Below, in pieces: positions 9,143-18,204 of a DNA stretch of 64,000 nt (positions within the stretch are counted from its first letter, which is position 1; the number at the start of each line of letters is the position of its first letter). The position numbers and the translations under genes are program-made. Source of the DNA: Eshraghiella sp051880035 (lineage in GTDB: Bacteria > Bacillota > Clostridia > Lachnospirales > Lachnospiraceae). The stretch lies in contig JBJENE010000046.1 in NCBI GenBank assembly GCA_051880035.1, positions 47,167-111,166 on the forward strand. The letters run 5' to 3'. The notes beneath the pieces were generated by a model. That model ran no database searches. It had not been told where the DNA came from and saw nothing but the letters and a program-made list of their open reading frames with translations.

Positions 9143-9936
9143 GACTGACCCTGACCTCCTATCTCCAAAAGTGTTCTTTTGGTAAGAACACCGGCTATTT
9201 TTCTTCTGTATCCGGCACCTGCACGGTTATTTGATTCCGTTATAACCTTATCCGAAATATACTCTCCAAAAGCCTTTGCCGAATCCTCATCTATACCCTG
9301 AGTGAGAATATTTTCATCATCAGTGAAGCATTCTGCCCTTCCCGGTCTGGCTCCGATAACCGTTGCATATGTTCCGTCAATGCATGATGAACAGCAGGTA
9401 AGAACAGGGAAATCAGTAACGGAATTTCTGAGAGACATATATGATATTTGCATATTTTTCTTCGGAACTATGATATATTCCAGAACATCCCTGTCATATT
9501 TCATTGAAGCAAATTCTTTAACCGGAATTTCTCCTGCACCGTAAAGCTTTACCATAGCATCCATGGCCATAAAAACAGTCAGCACATCCGAAAATCCATA
9601 TCTTCCGAAAATACTTCCTCCAACCGTAGCCATGTTACGAAACTGTACCCCTACAATATGTTTTACGGCTTCCTTAACCGCACCGTGAGTATACATAAGA
9701 AGTCCGGTATGGGTTTCAAGCTGCCTTAATGTAACCATTGCACCGATTTTAAATTCAGTATCATTTTCTTCAATCGCATCAAGCCCAAGGCCTGACAAAT
9801 CAATTGCGGTATTAATATTCCGATCCTGCATTTTAAGCCAGAGCATTCCGCCGACTATGACATTTGCTTTATTCTGATTAAGTTCATAGGCTTCTTCCAA
9901 AGTGGAAGCTTTAACATAATTCTTAATATTCAGCAT
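9139..9936 (-). CDS. xdhB: Molybdenum hydroxylase FAD-binding subunit
   Basis: This 265-residue protein is the medium subunit that binds FAD and passes electrons to the final acceptor. VIVGGM near residue 30 and NMATVGGSIFGRY near residue 105 correspond to the two FAD-pyrophosphate-binding segments of the CO dehydrogenase/xanthine dehydrogenase medium subunit family. The C-terminal domain matches the usual CO dehydrogenase flavoprotein C-terminal fold by position and length. It overlaps the preceding exporter gene by 7 bases and the 2Fe-2S gene by 4. NAD or another acceptor cannot be told from sequence alone. Confidence 0.9.
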   Translation of the reverse strand: MLNIKNYVKASTLEEAYELNQNKANVIVGGMLWLKMQDRNINTAIDLSGLGLDAIEENDTEFKIGAMVTLRQLETHTGLLMYTHGAVKEAVKHIVGVQFRNMATVGGSIFGRYGFSDVLTVFMAMDAMVKLYGAGEIPVKEFASMKYDRDVLEYIIVPKKNMQISYMSLRNSVTDFPVLTCCSSCIDGTYATVIGARPGRAECFTDDENILTQGIDEDSAKAFGEYISDKVITESNNRAGAGYRRKIAGVLTKRTLLEIGGQGQS

Positions 9937-10385
9937 ACTTTCCTCCTGTGTCTTATTGTTTTACGGATAAGTCCGAATGCCATTTCCCATCCTGCCCATA
10001 TAATACATATTCCTGCGGCAATTCCTAAAGCATACATTCCGGTATCGACAGCATAAGCCTTTGCCTGCGTCCATTCTCCCCGCACCGCACAATTCATTGT
10101 GTAGAAAAGCGTACTTCCGGGAACCATGGGAATAATCGCCGGAAGCAGAAGTATCGTCGCCGGAACTTTGACAATTTTGGCAAGTATCTCCGAATAAAGC
10201 GCAGCCACGGCAGATGCGATAAAGGAACTCCAGAATATTCCTCCGATAAATCTGAAGCTGATAAGATATACGGCCCAGCAGATTACGCTTCCCACTGCTG
10301 CCGGAATAAGTAATTTATATCTCATATGATACAATATGCAAAATCCTACGGAACCAATAAATGCACTTATTAACTGAACCGCCAT
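9930..10385 (-). CDS. Threonine/serine exporter family small subunit (YjjB/ThrE C-terminal type)
   Basis: This 151-residue membrane protein has four to five hydrophobic helices and the LLPAIIPMVPGSTLFYTM segment typical of the small half of split ThrE-type transporters (YjjB in Escherichia coli). Together with the preceding YjjP-like protein it should form an inner-membrane exporter. Known members export threonine, serine or succinate-like acids; the substrate here is unknown. It sits 1 base after the large half and overlaps xdhB, so in this genome the exporter is tied to the molybdenum hydroxylase operon, which hints that it may export a hydroxylation product or a related organic acid. Confidence 0.88.
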   Translation of the reverse strand: MAVQLISAFIGSVGFCILYHMRYKLLIPAAVGSVICWAVYLISFRFIGGIFWSSFIASAVAALYSEILAKIVKVPATILLLPAIIPMVPGSTLFYTMNCAVRGEWTQAKAYAVDTGMYALGIAAGICIIWAGWEMAFGLIRKTIRHRRKVC

Positions 10386-10386
10386 A

Positions 10387-11187
10387 CTAAATGCCTCCTA
10401 TCAACCGGATACTTATCATAAATCCTGCTGCCAGCGCCGCTGCCCACAACAGGCACTCAATAAATCTCATAATACCGGAAATCGTGTCCCCGACAAGCAT
10501 ATCCCTTATTGCATTAGTCATGGCAAGTCCCGGAATAAGTAACATAATATCCCCAATCATAACTTTATCTATATGCAGTCCCGGAATAATACGGGCACAC
10601 AGACACACCCCCATTCCGGTAACAAATGAACTGAGCAAATGAAAAACCATTCTGTTAGGGCATAAAGCCGTAACACGGATTTTGAGGAAACAGATAAGAA
10701 GCGCAAAAACAGCCGCAATTCCACCGTCAAGAATCGTTCCTCCGAAAAATACGGTAAATGCGCCTGCAATCAGAACACTCCCCACAAAATGTCTGTAAAG
10801 TTTCGGAACCCTGGTACGAATATCTTCTATTCTTTTTTCCAGAATATCCACAGGAAGAGGCTTTATGCAACAGCTTCTGCTCAATGCATTAAGCTCCTCA
10901 AGCATTCTGAAATTAGTCCCCGCAGCGTTTGAAACCCTGCGGCTCTGGGTAATTTCTTCCCCGTCCGGGAGCTCTATCGTAACCACCATACTTGATGTAA
11001 TTACAAATACATTCATTTTAACTGCACCGTAAGCTTCACCCATGCGTTTTAATGTATCTTCCACACGATTTACTTCCGCGCCGCAGCCAAGCATTTCCTC
11101 TCCCACATTCAGGAGACAATGCAATATTCTTTTATAATCATAATCGTCTGTAACTGTTGTCTTTTTCATAATCATATCATAACACAT
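10387..11187 (-). CDS. Threonine/serine exporter family large subunit (YjjP/DUF1212 type)
   Basis: This protein of about 266 residues has a soluble N-terminal part with GEEMLGCGAEVNRVEDTL, a characteristic segment of the YjjP/ThrE family, and then about five membrane helices including PGLAMTNAIRDMLVGD. It is the partner of the next gene, YjjB-like. It is the first gene of the seven-gene operon that includes the molybdenum hydroxylase. The start is uncertain: ATG codons at 11187, 11175 and 11169 are all in frame and none has a convincing ribosome binding site, which suggests weak or leader-dependent translation. Confidence 0.88.
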   Translation of the reverse strand: MCYDMIMKKTTVTDDYDYKRILHCLLNVGEEMLGCGAEVNRVEDTLKRMGEAYGAVKMNVFVITSSMVVTIELPDGEEITQSRRVSNAAGTNFRMLEELNALSRSCCIKPLPVDILEKRIEDIRTRVPKLYRHFVGSVLIAGAFTVFFGGTILDGGIAAVFALLICFLKIRVTALCPNRMVFHLLSSFVTGMGVCLCARIIPGLHIDKVMIGDIMLLIPGLAMTNAIRDMLVGDTISGIMRFIECLLWAAALAAGFMISIRLIGGI

Positions 11188-11216
11188 TTATATGCAAATA
11201 TGTAAACTTTTGGAAT

Positions 11217-11498
11217 CTATCCCATTTTATTTATTATTTCGGGAAGACATCCCGTTCCGTCGTTAAGCATTCTTTTAACCCTGCTTATTGTGGCGGTGCT
11301 GGCTCCTGTTTCTTTCAGAATATCCATATAAATTCTGTCCTTCATAAGAAGTGACGCCACCAAAAAACGCTGCTCCATGGCATTTATTTCTGTGTGTGTA
11401 CATAAATCCTCAAAAAATTTCTCACATTCCTCCACTGTTTCCAGTTTCAATATAGCCTTATAAAGTTCATCCGAATGTTTTTTTGAATTATGTTCCAT
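11217..11498 (-). CDS. YerC/YecD family TrpR-related DNA-binding protein
   Basis: This 93-residue protein is an all-helical protein of the TrpR-like YerC/YecD family. The helix-turn-helix GASTATISRVKRMLNDG lies near the C-terminus, and the ELYKAILKLETVEECEKFF N-terminal helix is typical of the family. In Firmicutes its regulatory target is not well established. It has its own GGAGGA site upstream of the ATG and 30 bases separate it from the exporter operon. Although the name recalls TrpR and the trp operon is 9 kb away, the trp operon here has a T-box, so there is no reason to call it a tryptophan repressor. Confidence 0.9.
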   Translation of the reverse strand: MEHNSKKHSDELYKAILKLETVEECEKFFEDLCTHTEINAMEQRFLVASLLMKDRIYMDILKETGASTATISRVKRMLNDGTGCLPEIINKMG

Positions 11499-11561
11499 TG
11501 TTAGTCCTCCGAATCCTTTTACGATTTACACTTTTACCGTTTGATTCATTAAAGTATCTCA

Positions 11562-12362
11562 TTATTTTCCCAAAAAGTCAACTTCTTTAACCCAGACCGA
11601 ATATCCCAAAGTTTCCCTGCTTACCATGATTTCAGGGTATATTTCCCTAAGACAGAGAAGTATTTCGGCTTCCGTATCTTTAGCCGGGTTGATTTTACGG
11701 ATAATTCTTCCCTCTTTCATAATCAGAATCTCATCACAGTAATTAAGTGCATATGCAGGATCGTGTAAAACAACCAGCCCTGTTCTGCCCTCTTTTGTAA
11801 GTTTTTTAAGACCCAGAAGCAGTTCATGTCTTCTGGAAAAATCAAGTGCGCTGTCCGGTTCATCAAGAAACACTACGGGAGTATCCTGTAAAAGAAGCCT
11901 TGTCCATAAAACAAGCTGTTTCTGTCCCTGACTTAAAGTCATATACTCCCTGTCAAGCAGACCGTAAATTCCCATCCCGAACGCGGTTTTTACAAGCTTT
12001 TCATACATATCCTTTGTAATCGTTCCAGGCCAGTGTATATCCTTATAAAATGCCATGCGGAGTACATCCTTTACCGTAATTCCCACAGCAATATCTATAA
12101 TCTGAGGCAAAAAAGAAATTATCGATGCAATGCCTTTTTCATTCATCCCGGATAAATCTTTTTCTTCCCCTGCTTCCTCCTGTTTGTAAATACATCTTCC
12201 CGTTGTTTTAATTCCGGAGTTCATGATTCCTCTCAATAGTGTTGTTTTTCCGCAGCCGTTGGGTCCAAGGATTCCGTAAAGACATTTTTCTTCAAATGTG
12301 GTTGTTATATTTTTCACAATCATTTCATTGTATCCGGCGCAGAAATTATCAAGTCTGATCAT
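11562..12362 (-). CDS. ABC importer ATP-binding protein (FecE/BtuD type)
   Basis: This 266-residue ATPase powers the adjacent FecCD-type importer. The Walker A motif GPNGCGKTT is near residue 35, the signature LSQGQKQL near 142, and Walker B VVFLDEPDSALD near 165, followed by the switch histidine in VVLHD. The length and motif spacing match ATPases of iron-siderophore, heme, cobalamin or molybdate/tungstate importers of this class. Its start overlaps the permease gene by 14 bases. It is the distal gene of the protease-binding protein-permease-ATPase row. Confidence 0.93.
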   Translation of the reverse strand: MIRLDNFCAGYNEMIVKNITTTFEEKCLYGILGPNGCGKTTLLRGIMNSGIKTTGRCIYKQEEAGEEKDLSGMNEKGIASIISFLPQIIDIAVGITVKDVLRMAFYKDIHWPGTITKDMYEKLVKTAFGMGIYGLLDREYMTLSQGQKQLVLWTRLLLQDTPVVFLDEPDSALDFSRRHELLLGLKKLTKEGRTGLVVLHDPAYALNYCDEILIMKEGRIIRKINPAKDTEAEILLCLREIYPEIMVSRETLGYSVWVKEVDFLGK

Positions 12363-13362
12363 TTATGTCCCTCCTTGTTCTTATAAGCATAAGTACAAGC
12401 ATAGGTGCCGCCAGGGCAGTGGTAAAGATGCTTACCGGCAGCTCCCCGAATCCTTTGATACCTTTAACCAGAATATCGGCACACACCAGAATGACGGCAC
12501 CTGTTATTCCGCAAAAAGGAAGAAACGCCCCTGTCTTTTTACGGATAAAAAGATATGCTATATGAGGTGCCAAAAGTCCTGCAAATGCAATAACTCCGAT
12601 TCTTGATGTGACGGCTGCCACGCCCAGTACTGCCGCGGTCAAAATGATTATCTGGGCTCTTTTGGTATTGAGTCCCATATATGAGGCATGTTCCTCAGAA
12701 AGACCAAGAAGCAGTATTTCATTTCTCATAAGGAATATCACAATTAAAGCCACGGCCACACATGCCGCCACAACCGGAAGCTTATTAAGTGTTACTGCAC
12801 CAAAACTTCCCATTGTCCAGAATTCTATTGCTGCAATTTCGTTTTCACTGTCAGCCATAACCTTTAGAAGCATTATAAAAGCTTTGGAAAGTGCCGACAC
12901 AATTATTCCTGCCAGAATATATGTGGATGTGCGGTATTTTCCGGTAAGTCTTACAAGAATGAGCACAAATGCCATGGCAAGCATGGCTCCGGCGAACGCC
13001 CCGAATACCACTCCTCCTATTCCGCCAATTCCAATAACCGTTATTACCGCAACTCCCGCTGTAGCTCCGGAAGAAATACCCAGTATATCAGGTGAGGCCA
13101 GTTGGTTTTTAAACACAATCTGGAACACCCCTCCGCTGACTCCAAGCATCACTCCGGCAAGAACCGCCATAATAAGCCTTGGAAGTCTGAGTTTCAAAAT
13201 GACATTTATTTTCATTGTCTCTTCACATCTGCCGGTAAAAATAAGCAGAATATCTTTAAGGGAAACCGGATAGCTTCCCACGCACAAAGAGACAGCACAT
13301 GCCAAAATCAAAAGTGCCGTTCCCACTATGATTATGATTTTTGCACGCCTGTCTCTCTTCAT
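12349..13362 (-). CDS. ABC importer permease (FecCD family)
   Basis: This 337-residue membrane protein belongs to the FecCD/BtuC permease family, with about ten membrane helices. The family segments LRLPRLIMAVLAG, DILGISSGA and GVIAFAGLLAPHIA are present. It should act as a homodimer with the following ATPase to bring a metal chelate, corrinoid or oxyanion across the membrane. It follows the binding lipoprotein by 22 bases. Substrate cannot be predicted from the permease. Confidence 0.94.
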   Translation of the reverse strand: MKRDRRAKIIIIVGTALLILACAVSLCVGSYPVSLKDILLIFTGRCEETMKINVILKLRLPRLIMAVLAGVMLGVSGGVFQIVFKNQLASPDILGISSGATAGVAVITVIGIGGIGGVVFGAFAGAMLAMAFVLILVRLTGKYRTSTYILAGIIVSALSKAFIMLLKVMADSENEIAAIEFWTMGSFGAVTLNKLPVVAACVAVALIVIFLMRNEILLLGLSEEHASYMGLNTKRAQIIILTAAVLGVAAVTSRIGVIAFAGLLAPHIAYLFIRKKTGAFLPFCGITGAVILVCADILVKGIKGFGELPVSIFTTALAAPMLVLMLIRTRRDINDQT

Positions 13363-13384
13363 AAATCGCTCCGTATTACAATTA

Positions 13385-14464
13385 CTATTTGGTAATTAAT
13401 GTTTTATCTATCTCTACGCCATAGAACTCACTGTAAAACTCTGCCGCATCATCCACAAAATCTTCAAAAGAATATAAATCCTCATATACAACCGAAGTAA
13501 TCCACATACTTCCAAGTACTGCGGAAGGTATCGGAGAATCCCATTCTTCAAGACCGTCAGGCATTGCATATACTCTTTCGTTCTTTACCGCTTCCGCTTC
13601 GGAAAGGTTGGTATCATTAAGTATATCTTCAACCGTATATTCGGCTTTGGCAGGAATTACAATTACCTCAGGATTCATAACAAGAATATCTTCATAGGAG
13701 ACATCCACCCAGTTGCCCCCTTCAAGGCTGTCTGAGGCATTAACGGCACCTGCCAGTTCAATAAGGGTTGACTGGTACATATCTTTCGGTGCTGTTGCCA
13801 GGTATGAAGAATTGGATGCCATATACACTGTGGTTCTGTCCTGAACATCCTTAGTTACATCGGCAAGCATATCAAACTGCTCATCATAGTACTTTATGAG
13901 ATTATCTGCTTTGTCAGCCACACCGCAGGCATCTCCGATAAGTTTAAGCATTGCTTTAAGGCTGTCAAGGTCTTCCGGATGAATGACTGCATATTTAATT
14001 CCCAGTTCATCCAGTGTCCCGGCATAATCAGATAATTTCTTAGGAAGAAGCACGAGATCAGGTTCTAAAGAAGCCACCAGCTCCGTATTAAGTTCCTTTA
14101 ATGTACCAACTGCTTCCAGTTCGAGAAGATTTGGTGCCGCCATGGCATAAATCGGTCTGGTATCTGCTTTTTTCTCAATTCCCACCAGTCTGTCCTCTAC
14201 TCCGAGAGCAATTGCCGCATAAGTGGAAATATAATAACAGCTCACTATTTTCTCTGCCGGCTTATCAAGTTCAACTTCACGGCCTGTAATGTCCGTCAAA
14301 ACGATTTTGCCGTCTGTTTCCGTCTGTTCTTCTGTCTGATTTTCAACACTCTCTGTCTGTTCCGTGGCAGTTGTGTCGTTATTTTTGTTATCTGATTTTT
14401 GTCCGCATGCGGTAAATGACAAAAGAAGTATTGCCGCAAGCATAAATGAAATAATCTTTTTCAT
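13385..14464 (-). CDS. ABC importer substrate-binding lipoprotein (BtuF/FhuD/MolA type)
   Basis: This 359-residue protein has a lipoprotein signal peptide with lipobox LSFTAC (lipid-attached Cys20), an acidic low-complexity linker, and then a class III periplasmic-binding fold. It starts with KIVLTDITGREVELDKPAEKIV, the typical beginning of BtuF/FhuD-type binding proteins. It delivers the ligand to the adjacent FecCD permease. The WDSPIPSAVLGSMW segment near the C-terminus resembles members thought to bind oxyanions or metal chelates, but this does not settle the ligand. The ATG lies only 12 bases after the stop of the upstream cysteine protease, with a GGAGGA site between, so the two are probably co-transcribed. 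Confidence 0.92.
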   Translation of the reverse strand: MKKIISFMLAAILLLSFTACGQKSDNKNNDTTATEQTESVENQTEEQTETDGKIVLTDITGREVELDKPAEKIVSCYYISTYAAIALGVEDRLVGIEKKADTRPIYAMAAPNLLELEAVGTLKELNTELVASLEPDLVLLPKKLSDYAGTLDELGIKYAVIHPEDLDSLKAMLKLIGDACGVADKADNLIKYYDEQFDMLADVTKDVQDRTTVYMASNSSYLATAPKDMYQSTLIELAGAVNASDSLEGGNWVDVSYEDILVMNPEVIVIPAKAEYTVEDILNDTNLSEAEAVKNERVYAMPDGLEEWDSPIPSAVLGSMWITSVVYEDLYSFEDFVDDAAEFYSEFYGVEIDKTLITK

Positions 14465-14476
14465 ATGTCCTCCATG

Positions 14477-17400
14477 TTAATTCGCCGTTCGTTTGGTAAG
14501 AGCATCCGAACTTGAAATACTTGTCACAGTTTCGGTTCCGACCTTTTTGTATGCTTTGATGCTGAACTGGTATGATGTATTCGCGGTAAGATTTTTAACG
14601 GTATACGTTGTTCCGGTTACAGAAGCAACTTTCGTCCATACTTTCTTTGCCGTATCATAACGGTATACATAATAACCCGTCGCTCCGGTTACTTTATTCC
14701 AACTGAGTGAAATGGTTGTCTTTGTTGCACTTGCAGCCTTAAGACCTGTTACCTTGTAAATCTTAGTAATTGCGGTAACGGATTTGCTTGCAGCACTTGT
14801 CACTGTAGTCCCGTTAACCGTCTTACAAGGCTTAACGGCAAACTGATAAGATGTTCCCGGTGTCAGCCCTGTTATCGTAACAGATGTAGATGATGTAGTC
14901 TTAACCCTGCTCCAGACTTTAGTAGTCGGATTGTATTGGTATATCCAATATCCTGTAGCTCCGGTTATCTTATTCCAGCTTAATGCTACCGTAGAGCATT
15001 GAATTGTTCCTGTTTTAAAAGTAGTTATATTCGGAAGTTTGGTTACTGTATCAACCGTCTTGGAATTAATACTTGTTACGGTAGTACCGTCAATCTTAGT
15101 ATATGGTTTAACTGCAAATTTATATGCAGTGCCCGATGAAAGTCCTGTTATTGCAGCCGAGGTGGAAGTTGTGGCTTTAACCCATTTCCACGCATTGGTT
15201 GCAGGATTGTATTGGTATATATTGTATCCTGCAGCACCGCTTACCTTAGACCAGCCAAGTGTAACCGAAGAACTTGTTGTGGCGCTTACTTTAAGCGTTG
15301 TTATATCGGTCAGCTTGGTTATTACACTAACCGCTGTAATCTCTTCACTTTTTGAGATTGCTCCGTTGCTTGTTGAGCCGTATGCTGCAACAGCAAATTT
15401 ATATGCGGTACCGGATGAAAGTCCTGTTATTTTGCAGGATGTGGATGTAAGAATGTCAATTTGTGTCCATTCGCCGGTCAACGGGTCATACTGAAACACA
15501 AGATATCCTATTGCACCTGACACACTGCCCCAGTTAAGCGTCACCTCATTGGTTTTAATGCCTAAAGCAGTTACATTTGAAACATTTGCAGGCTTTGGCG
15601 TTGTAAATGTTACTGATTTGGCGCTTGCGCAGTCTTCACCGCAATACGGGATAACATCCACCTGATATGATGACTCAGGTTTCAGAACATTCAAATCGGC
15701 GGAAATATCATAGAAATTTCCGGTTGCCCATCCGTTGTAAATAATTGCACCTGATGAATTTTTAACAACTACTTTATACTTTTCCGCACCCGTAACGCCT
15801 GTCCATGAAACTTTTGCGGTATTGGCGGTTAATTCCGTTACTGTAAGATTGGTAACCTGCAAATCATCCGGCTCGCAGAAAACTGCTTTTGCGGCTGAAT
15901 ATGCTTTATTCGTTCCGTCTGTTACATATGCATATACATAAAGCACATAATCTGTATCCGGCTTCATACTCTGAAATGTGGCAGTATTATCGCTTATTTC
16001 ACCGGAATAAATTATTTCTAAAGTATCATAGTAACGAAGTTCAACCTTATAACCTGATGCCACATCTACCGAACTCCATGTAAATTTCACTTTGCAAGGT
16101 GCTATTGTATTGTATGTCAAAGAAGTTGTTGCCGGTACCTTTAGTTTGTCAATAGTGGCAGAGGCAACTTTTACATGATTGCATAACGAACAGTAAGTTC
16201 CCGCTGTATGCCCTTCGGTATAATATGTAGGTGCCAAATACGCAACATCCACATATTTGTGGACATGAACCTTACATTGGGCTGATTTTATTGAAGAATC
16301 TCCCGGTGCGGAAATTGTAATTACTGCGTCTCCGCTGCCCACAGCCGTAATCTTTCCGTTCTGGTCAACAGTTGCAACTTTGGTATTACTGCTTGTCCAC
16401 GAAAGTGCGGCTCCACTGTGTGTATCCGGAGTTATCGTTGCCGTAATTGTATCCGTATCTCCGGCCTGTTCAAAAGTAACTGAATCCTTACTGAGTGTAA
16501 TGCTTGCCTCACTAACATTGGTAAATGCTTTTATACGGAAATTAACATTACTCAAATATCCATAATCATACCATCTGTCACCGGACGCATTGTAGTAAAA
16601 GCTCTGACCTTCTTCTGCCGCAGCTGATAATATTCCAACCGAATGTTCCGGTGCAACACCAAGTGAATTTCCGTTTTCATCAATAAGATTAACTACTACG
16701 GAAAATTTGGTTCCGGGACTAAGTTTGACAGAGACATCCGTTGGAATCGTATAAAATCCCGGATAAGATATTGATCCCGTAAGAGTTGTAGCCAAAGTTC
16801 CGCTTTCCGGATTGCTGCCATCCGTCAATCCTGTGTAAATATCTATCTCGTAGTCACAATTTCCTTCATATGTAAAAAATGATACAGCCTCCAATGTTTC
16901 ATTGGAAGAGGTTGCGCTTACATCAAATACATTGGCAACCTTGCGATGCACATAATTTACAAAATCACTTGCATATGCACCTGATAAATCCATATCGTAC
17001 TGATAATTATTATCGTACTTATCAGCACTTTCCGCATCAAAAGCCGTAAGCACGGTACTTATGGACTTGTCATAATATGACATGTAAAAATATCCGCTTT
17101 CTCCCCAGTATGGCCCCCAGCTGTTTCTCACAATCCATGCACCGTCAGCTTCAGGAATATATTTTGTCTCATAATCGGATTGACTTGAATAAGATGTATT
17201 GAAATTATATCTTGAATAGTTGTCATCCCATCCGACAATTGAAACCGCATGGTTGGAGCTCTGTCCGTCATCAGGATAATAATACACGGAATGTTCAACG
17301 GCATCATAATAGCTGTTGCTTGAATAATAATTTACAATTACAGAGCCGTAGTCTTTAATCAGCTGTTTTACTCCGGTAATATCATCTTTATTGACAAAGA

Positions 17401-17986
17401 ATGCATTTTCAAGATGATATACATCATAGTCGAATGCATATGAATCATCCAAAGCTGTATATTCTAAGCTGTAAGGAGCCGTCTCCTCGGTAACAAATCC
17501 CATCCAGGAGCTTAATGCACCGATTGCCCTGTACTGATTGCCTCCTGCATCCAGATAATTTGTTACTTCCGTGTGGCTCTCATTGTCCGTCTTTCCGAAT
17601 TCAGCTGCCACAGGATTATATACAAAATATGCCAGATGAAGCTCTGATAAATCAATATCCGTACTGCATCCGTTATTCTGTATAAGTTCCGCTTCAGCAG
17701 CAAATACAGCCGCATGTGCCCAGCATGTTCCGTACGGACTCTGATTACGCACACTCGGAACATTAGTATTCCTGTAATAAGACGGAAGGGACGACATCAC
17801 ATTAAGCAGTCCCGCAGGTTTCACAAAATCCGGGCCGGAATTATCACCAAAATCCACATATCCGCCCTGTACGGTTGTCTCTTCCGGTTCTTCTGCCGAT
17901 ACTGTATTACCCAATCCGTACATCAATAATCCCAGGATAACGCCTCCGGCAGCAAGCGCCGTTTTCTTGATTGTATCTTTTATCAT
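14477..17986 (-). CDS. Secreted papain-like (C1) protease with Ig-like and fibronectin-III repeats
   Basis: This 1169-residue exported protease has a signal peptide ending near residue 31 (VSAEEP). The C1A-type catalytic domain spans about 65-300: oxyanion Gln82 and nucleophile Cys88 in NQSPYGTCWAHAA, His246 in NHAVSIVGW, and Asn288 in RNSWG. A beta-sandwich segment follows (about 310-490, ending KAFTN), then a BIG2-like Ig domain (about 493-575), a His/Cys-rich patch (HKYVDVAYLAP, CSLCNH), and six fibronectin-III-type repeats to the end. There is no LPXTG motif or C-terminal membrane anchor, so it is either released or held by the repeats. A paralogue lies upstream. A conserved promoter precedes it, and the ABC importer genes follow within 12 bases. 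The host or dietary protein it cuts is unknown. Confidence 0.9.
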   Translation of the reverse strand: MIKDTIKKTALAAGGVILGLLMYGLGNTVSAEEPEETTVQGGYVDFGDNSGPDFVKPAGLLNVMSSLPSYYRNTNVPSVRNQSPYGTCWAHAAVFAAEAELIQNNGCSTDIDLSELHLAYFVYNPVAAEFGKTDNESHTEVTNYLDAGGNQYRAIGALSSWMGFVTEETAPYSLEYTALDDSYAFDYDVYHLENAFFVNKDDITGVKQLIKDYGSVIVNYYSSNSYYDAVEHSVYYYPDDGQSSNHAVSIVGWDDNYSRYNFNTSYSSQSDYETKYIPEADGAWIVRNSWGPYWGESGYFYMSYYDKSISTVLTAFDAESADKYDNNYQYDMDLSGAYASDFVNYVHRKVANVFDVSATSSNETLEAVSFFTYEGNCDYEIDIYTGLTDGSNPESGTLATTLTGSISYPGFYTIPTDVSVKLSPGTKFSVVVNLIDENGNSLGVAPEHSVGILSAAAEEGQSFYYNASGDRWYDYGYLSNVNFRIKAFTNVSEASITLSKDSVTFEQAGDTDTITATITPDTHSGAALSWTSSNTKVATVDQNGKITAVGSGDAVITISAPGDSSIKSAQCKVHVHKYVDVAYLAPTYYTEGHTAGTYCSLCNHVKVASATIDKLKVPATTSLTYNTIAPCKVKFTWSSVDVASGYKVELRYYDTLEIIYSGEISDNTATFQSMKPDTDYVLYVYAYVTDGTNKAYSAAKAVFCEPDDLQVTNLTVTELTANTAKVSWTGVTGAEKYKVVVKNSSGAIIYNGWATGNFYDISADLNVLKPESSYQVDVIPYCGEDCASAKSVTFTTPKPANVSNVTALGIKTNEVTLNWGSVSGAIGYLVFQYDPLTGEWTQIDILTSTSCKITGLSSGTAYKFAVAAYGSTSNGAISKSEEITAVSVITKLTDITTLKVSATTSSSVTLGWSKVSGAAGYNIYQYNPATNAWKWVKATTSTSAAITGLSSGTAYKFAVKPYTKIDGTTVTSINSKTVDTVTKLPNITTFKTGTIQCSTVALSWNKITGATGYWIYQYNPTTKVWSRVKTTSSTSVTITGLTPGTSYQFAVKPCKTVNGTTVTSAASKSVTAITKIYKVTGLKAASATKTTISLSWNKVTGATGYYVYRYDTAKKVWTKVASVTGTTYTVKNLTANTSYQFSIKAYKKVGTETVTSISSSDALTKRTAN

Positions 17987-18039
17987 AACATCCCTCTTTT
18001 CTTATAATTGGTATCCGTTTACTCGCTTTTTATACTGAA

Positions 18040-18068
18040 ATTTTATCATAACAAAGACCAATTAACAA
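18040..18068 (-). promoter_or_regulatory. Promoter of the first cysteine protease gene
   Basis: On the minus strand TTGTTA (18063-18068) and TAAAAT (18040-18045) are 17 bases apart. The same -35/-10 pair, with most of the spacer (TTGTTATGA directly before -10), is found upstream of the paralogous protease gene, which supports a real and shared promoter. Confidence 0.7.
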
Positions 18069-18114
18069 GAAAAATCACTGTCACATTTTGGTTTTTGGCA
18101 TGCCATAAATTTGC

Positions 18115-18147
18115 AAAAAATCGAGCAGGTTAACCCACTCGATTTTC
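18115..18147 (-). terminator. Terminator after the second protease gene
   Basis: A perfect 9-bp stem (AAAATCGAG with CTCGATTTT, arms 18117-18125 and 18138-18146) is followed on the minus strand by further T residues. It sits 60-90 bases after the stop of the second protease gene and separates the two paralogous transcription units. Confidence 0.85.
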
Positions 18148-18204
18148 GCAATAAAGGACATCCCGCCTCACGGCCCGATGAATATTATTTGATTAATTCG
18201 CAAA

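Noticed and set aside
11217..11498. Tryptophan repressor
   Set aside because: The protein is of the YerC/YecD branch, and the trp operon is controlled by a T-box.
15039..15494. Long plus-strand open frame inside the protease gene
   Set aside because: It is the opposite-strand shadow of the Thr/Ser/Val-rich fibronectin repeats, with no ribosome binding site.
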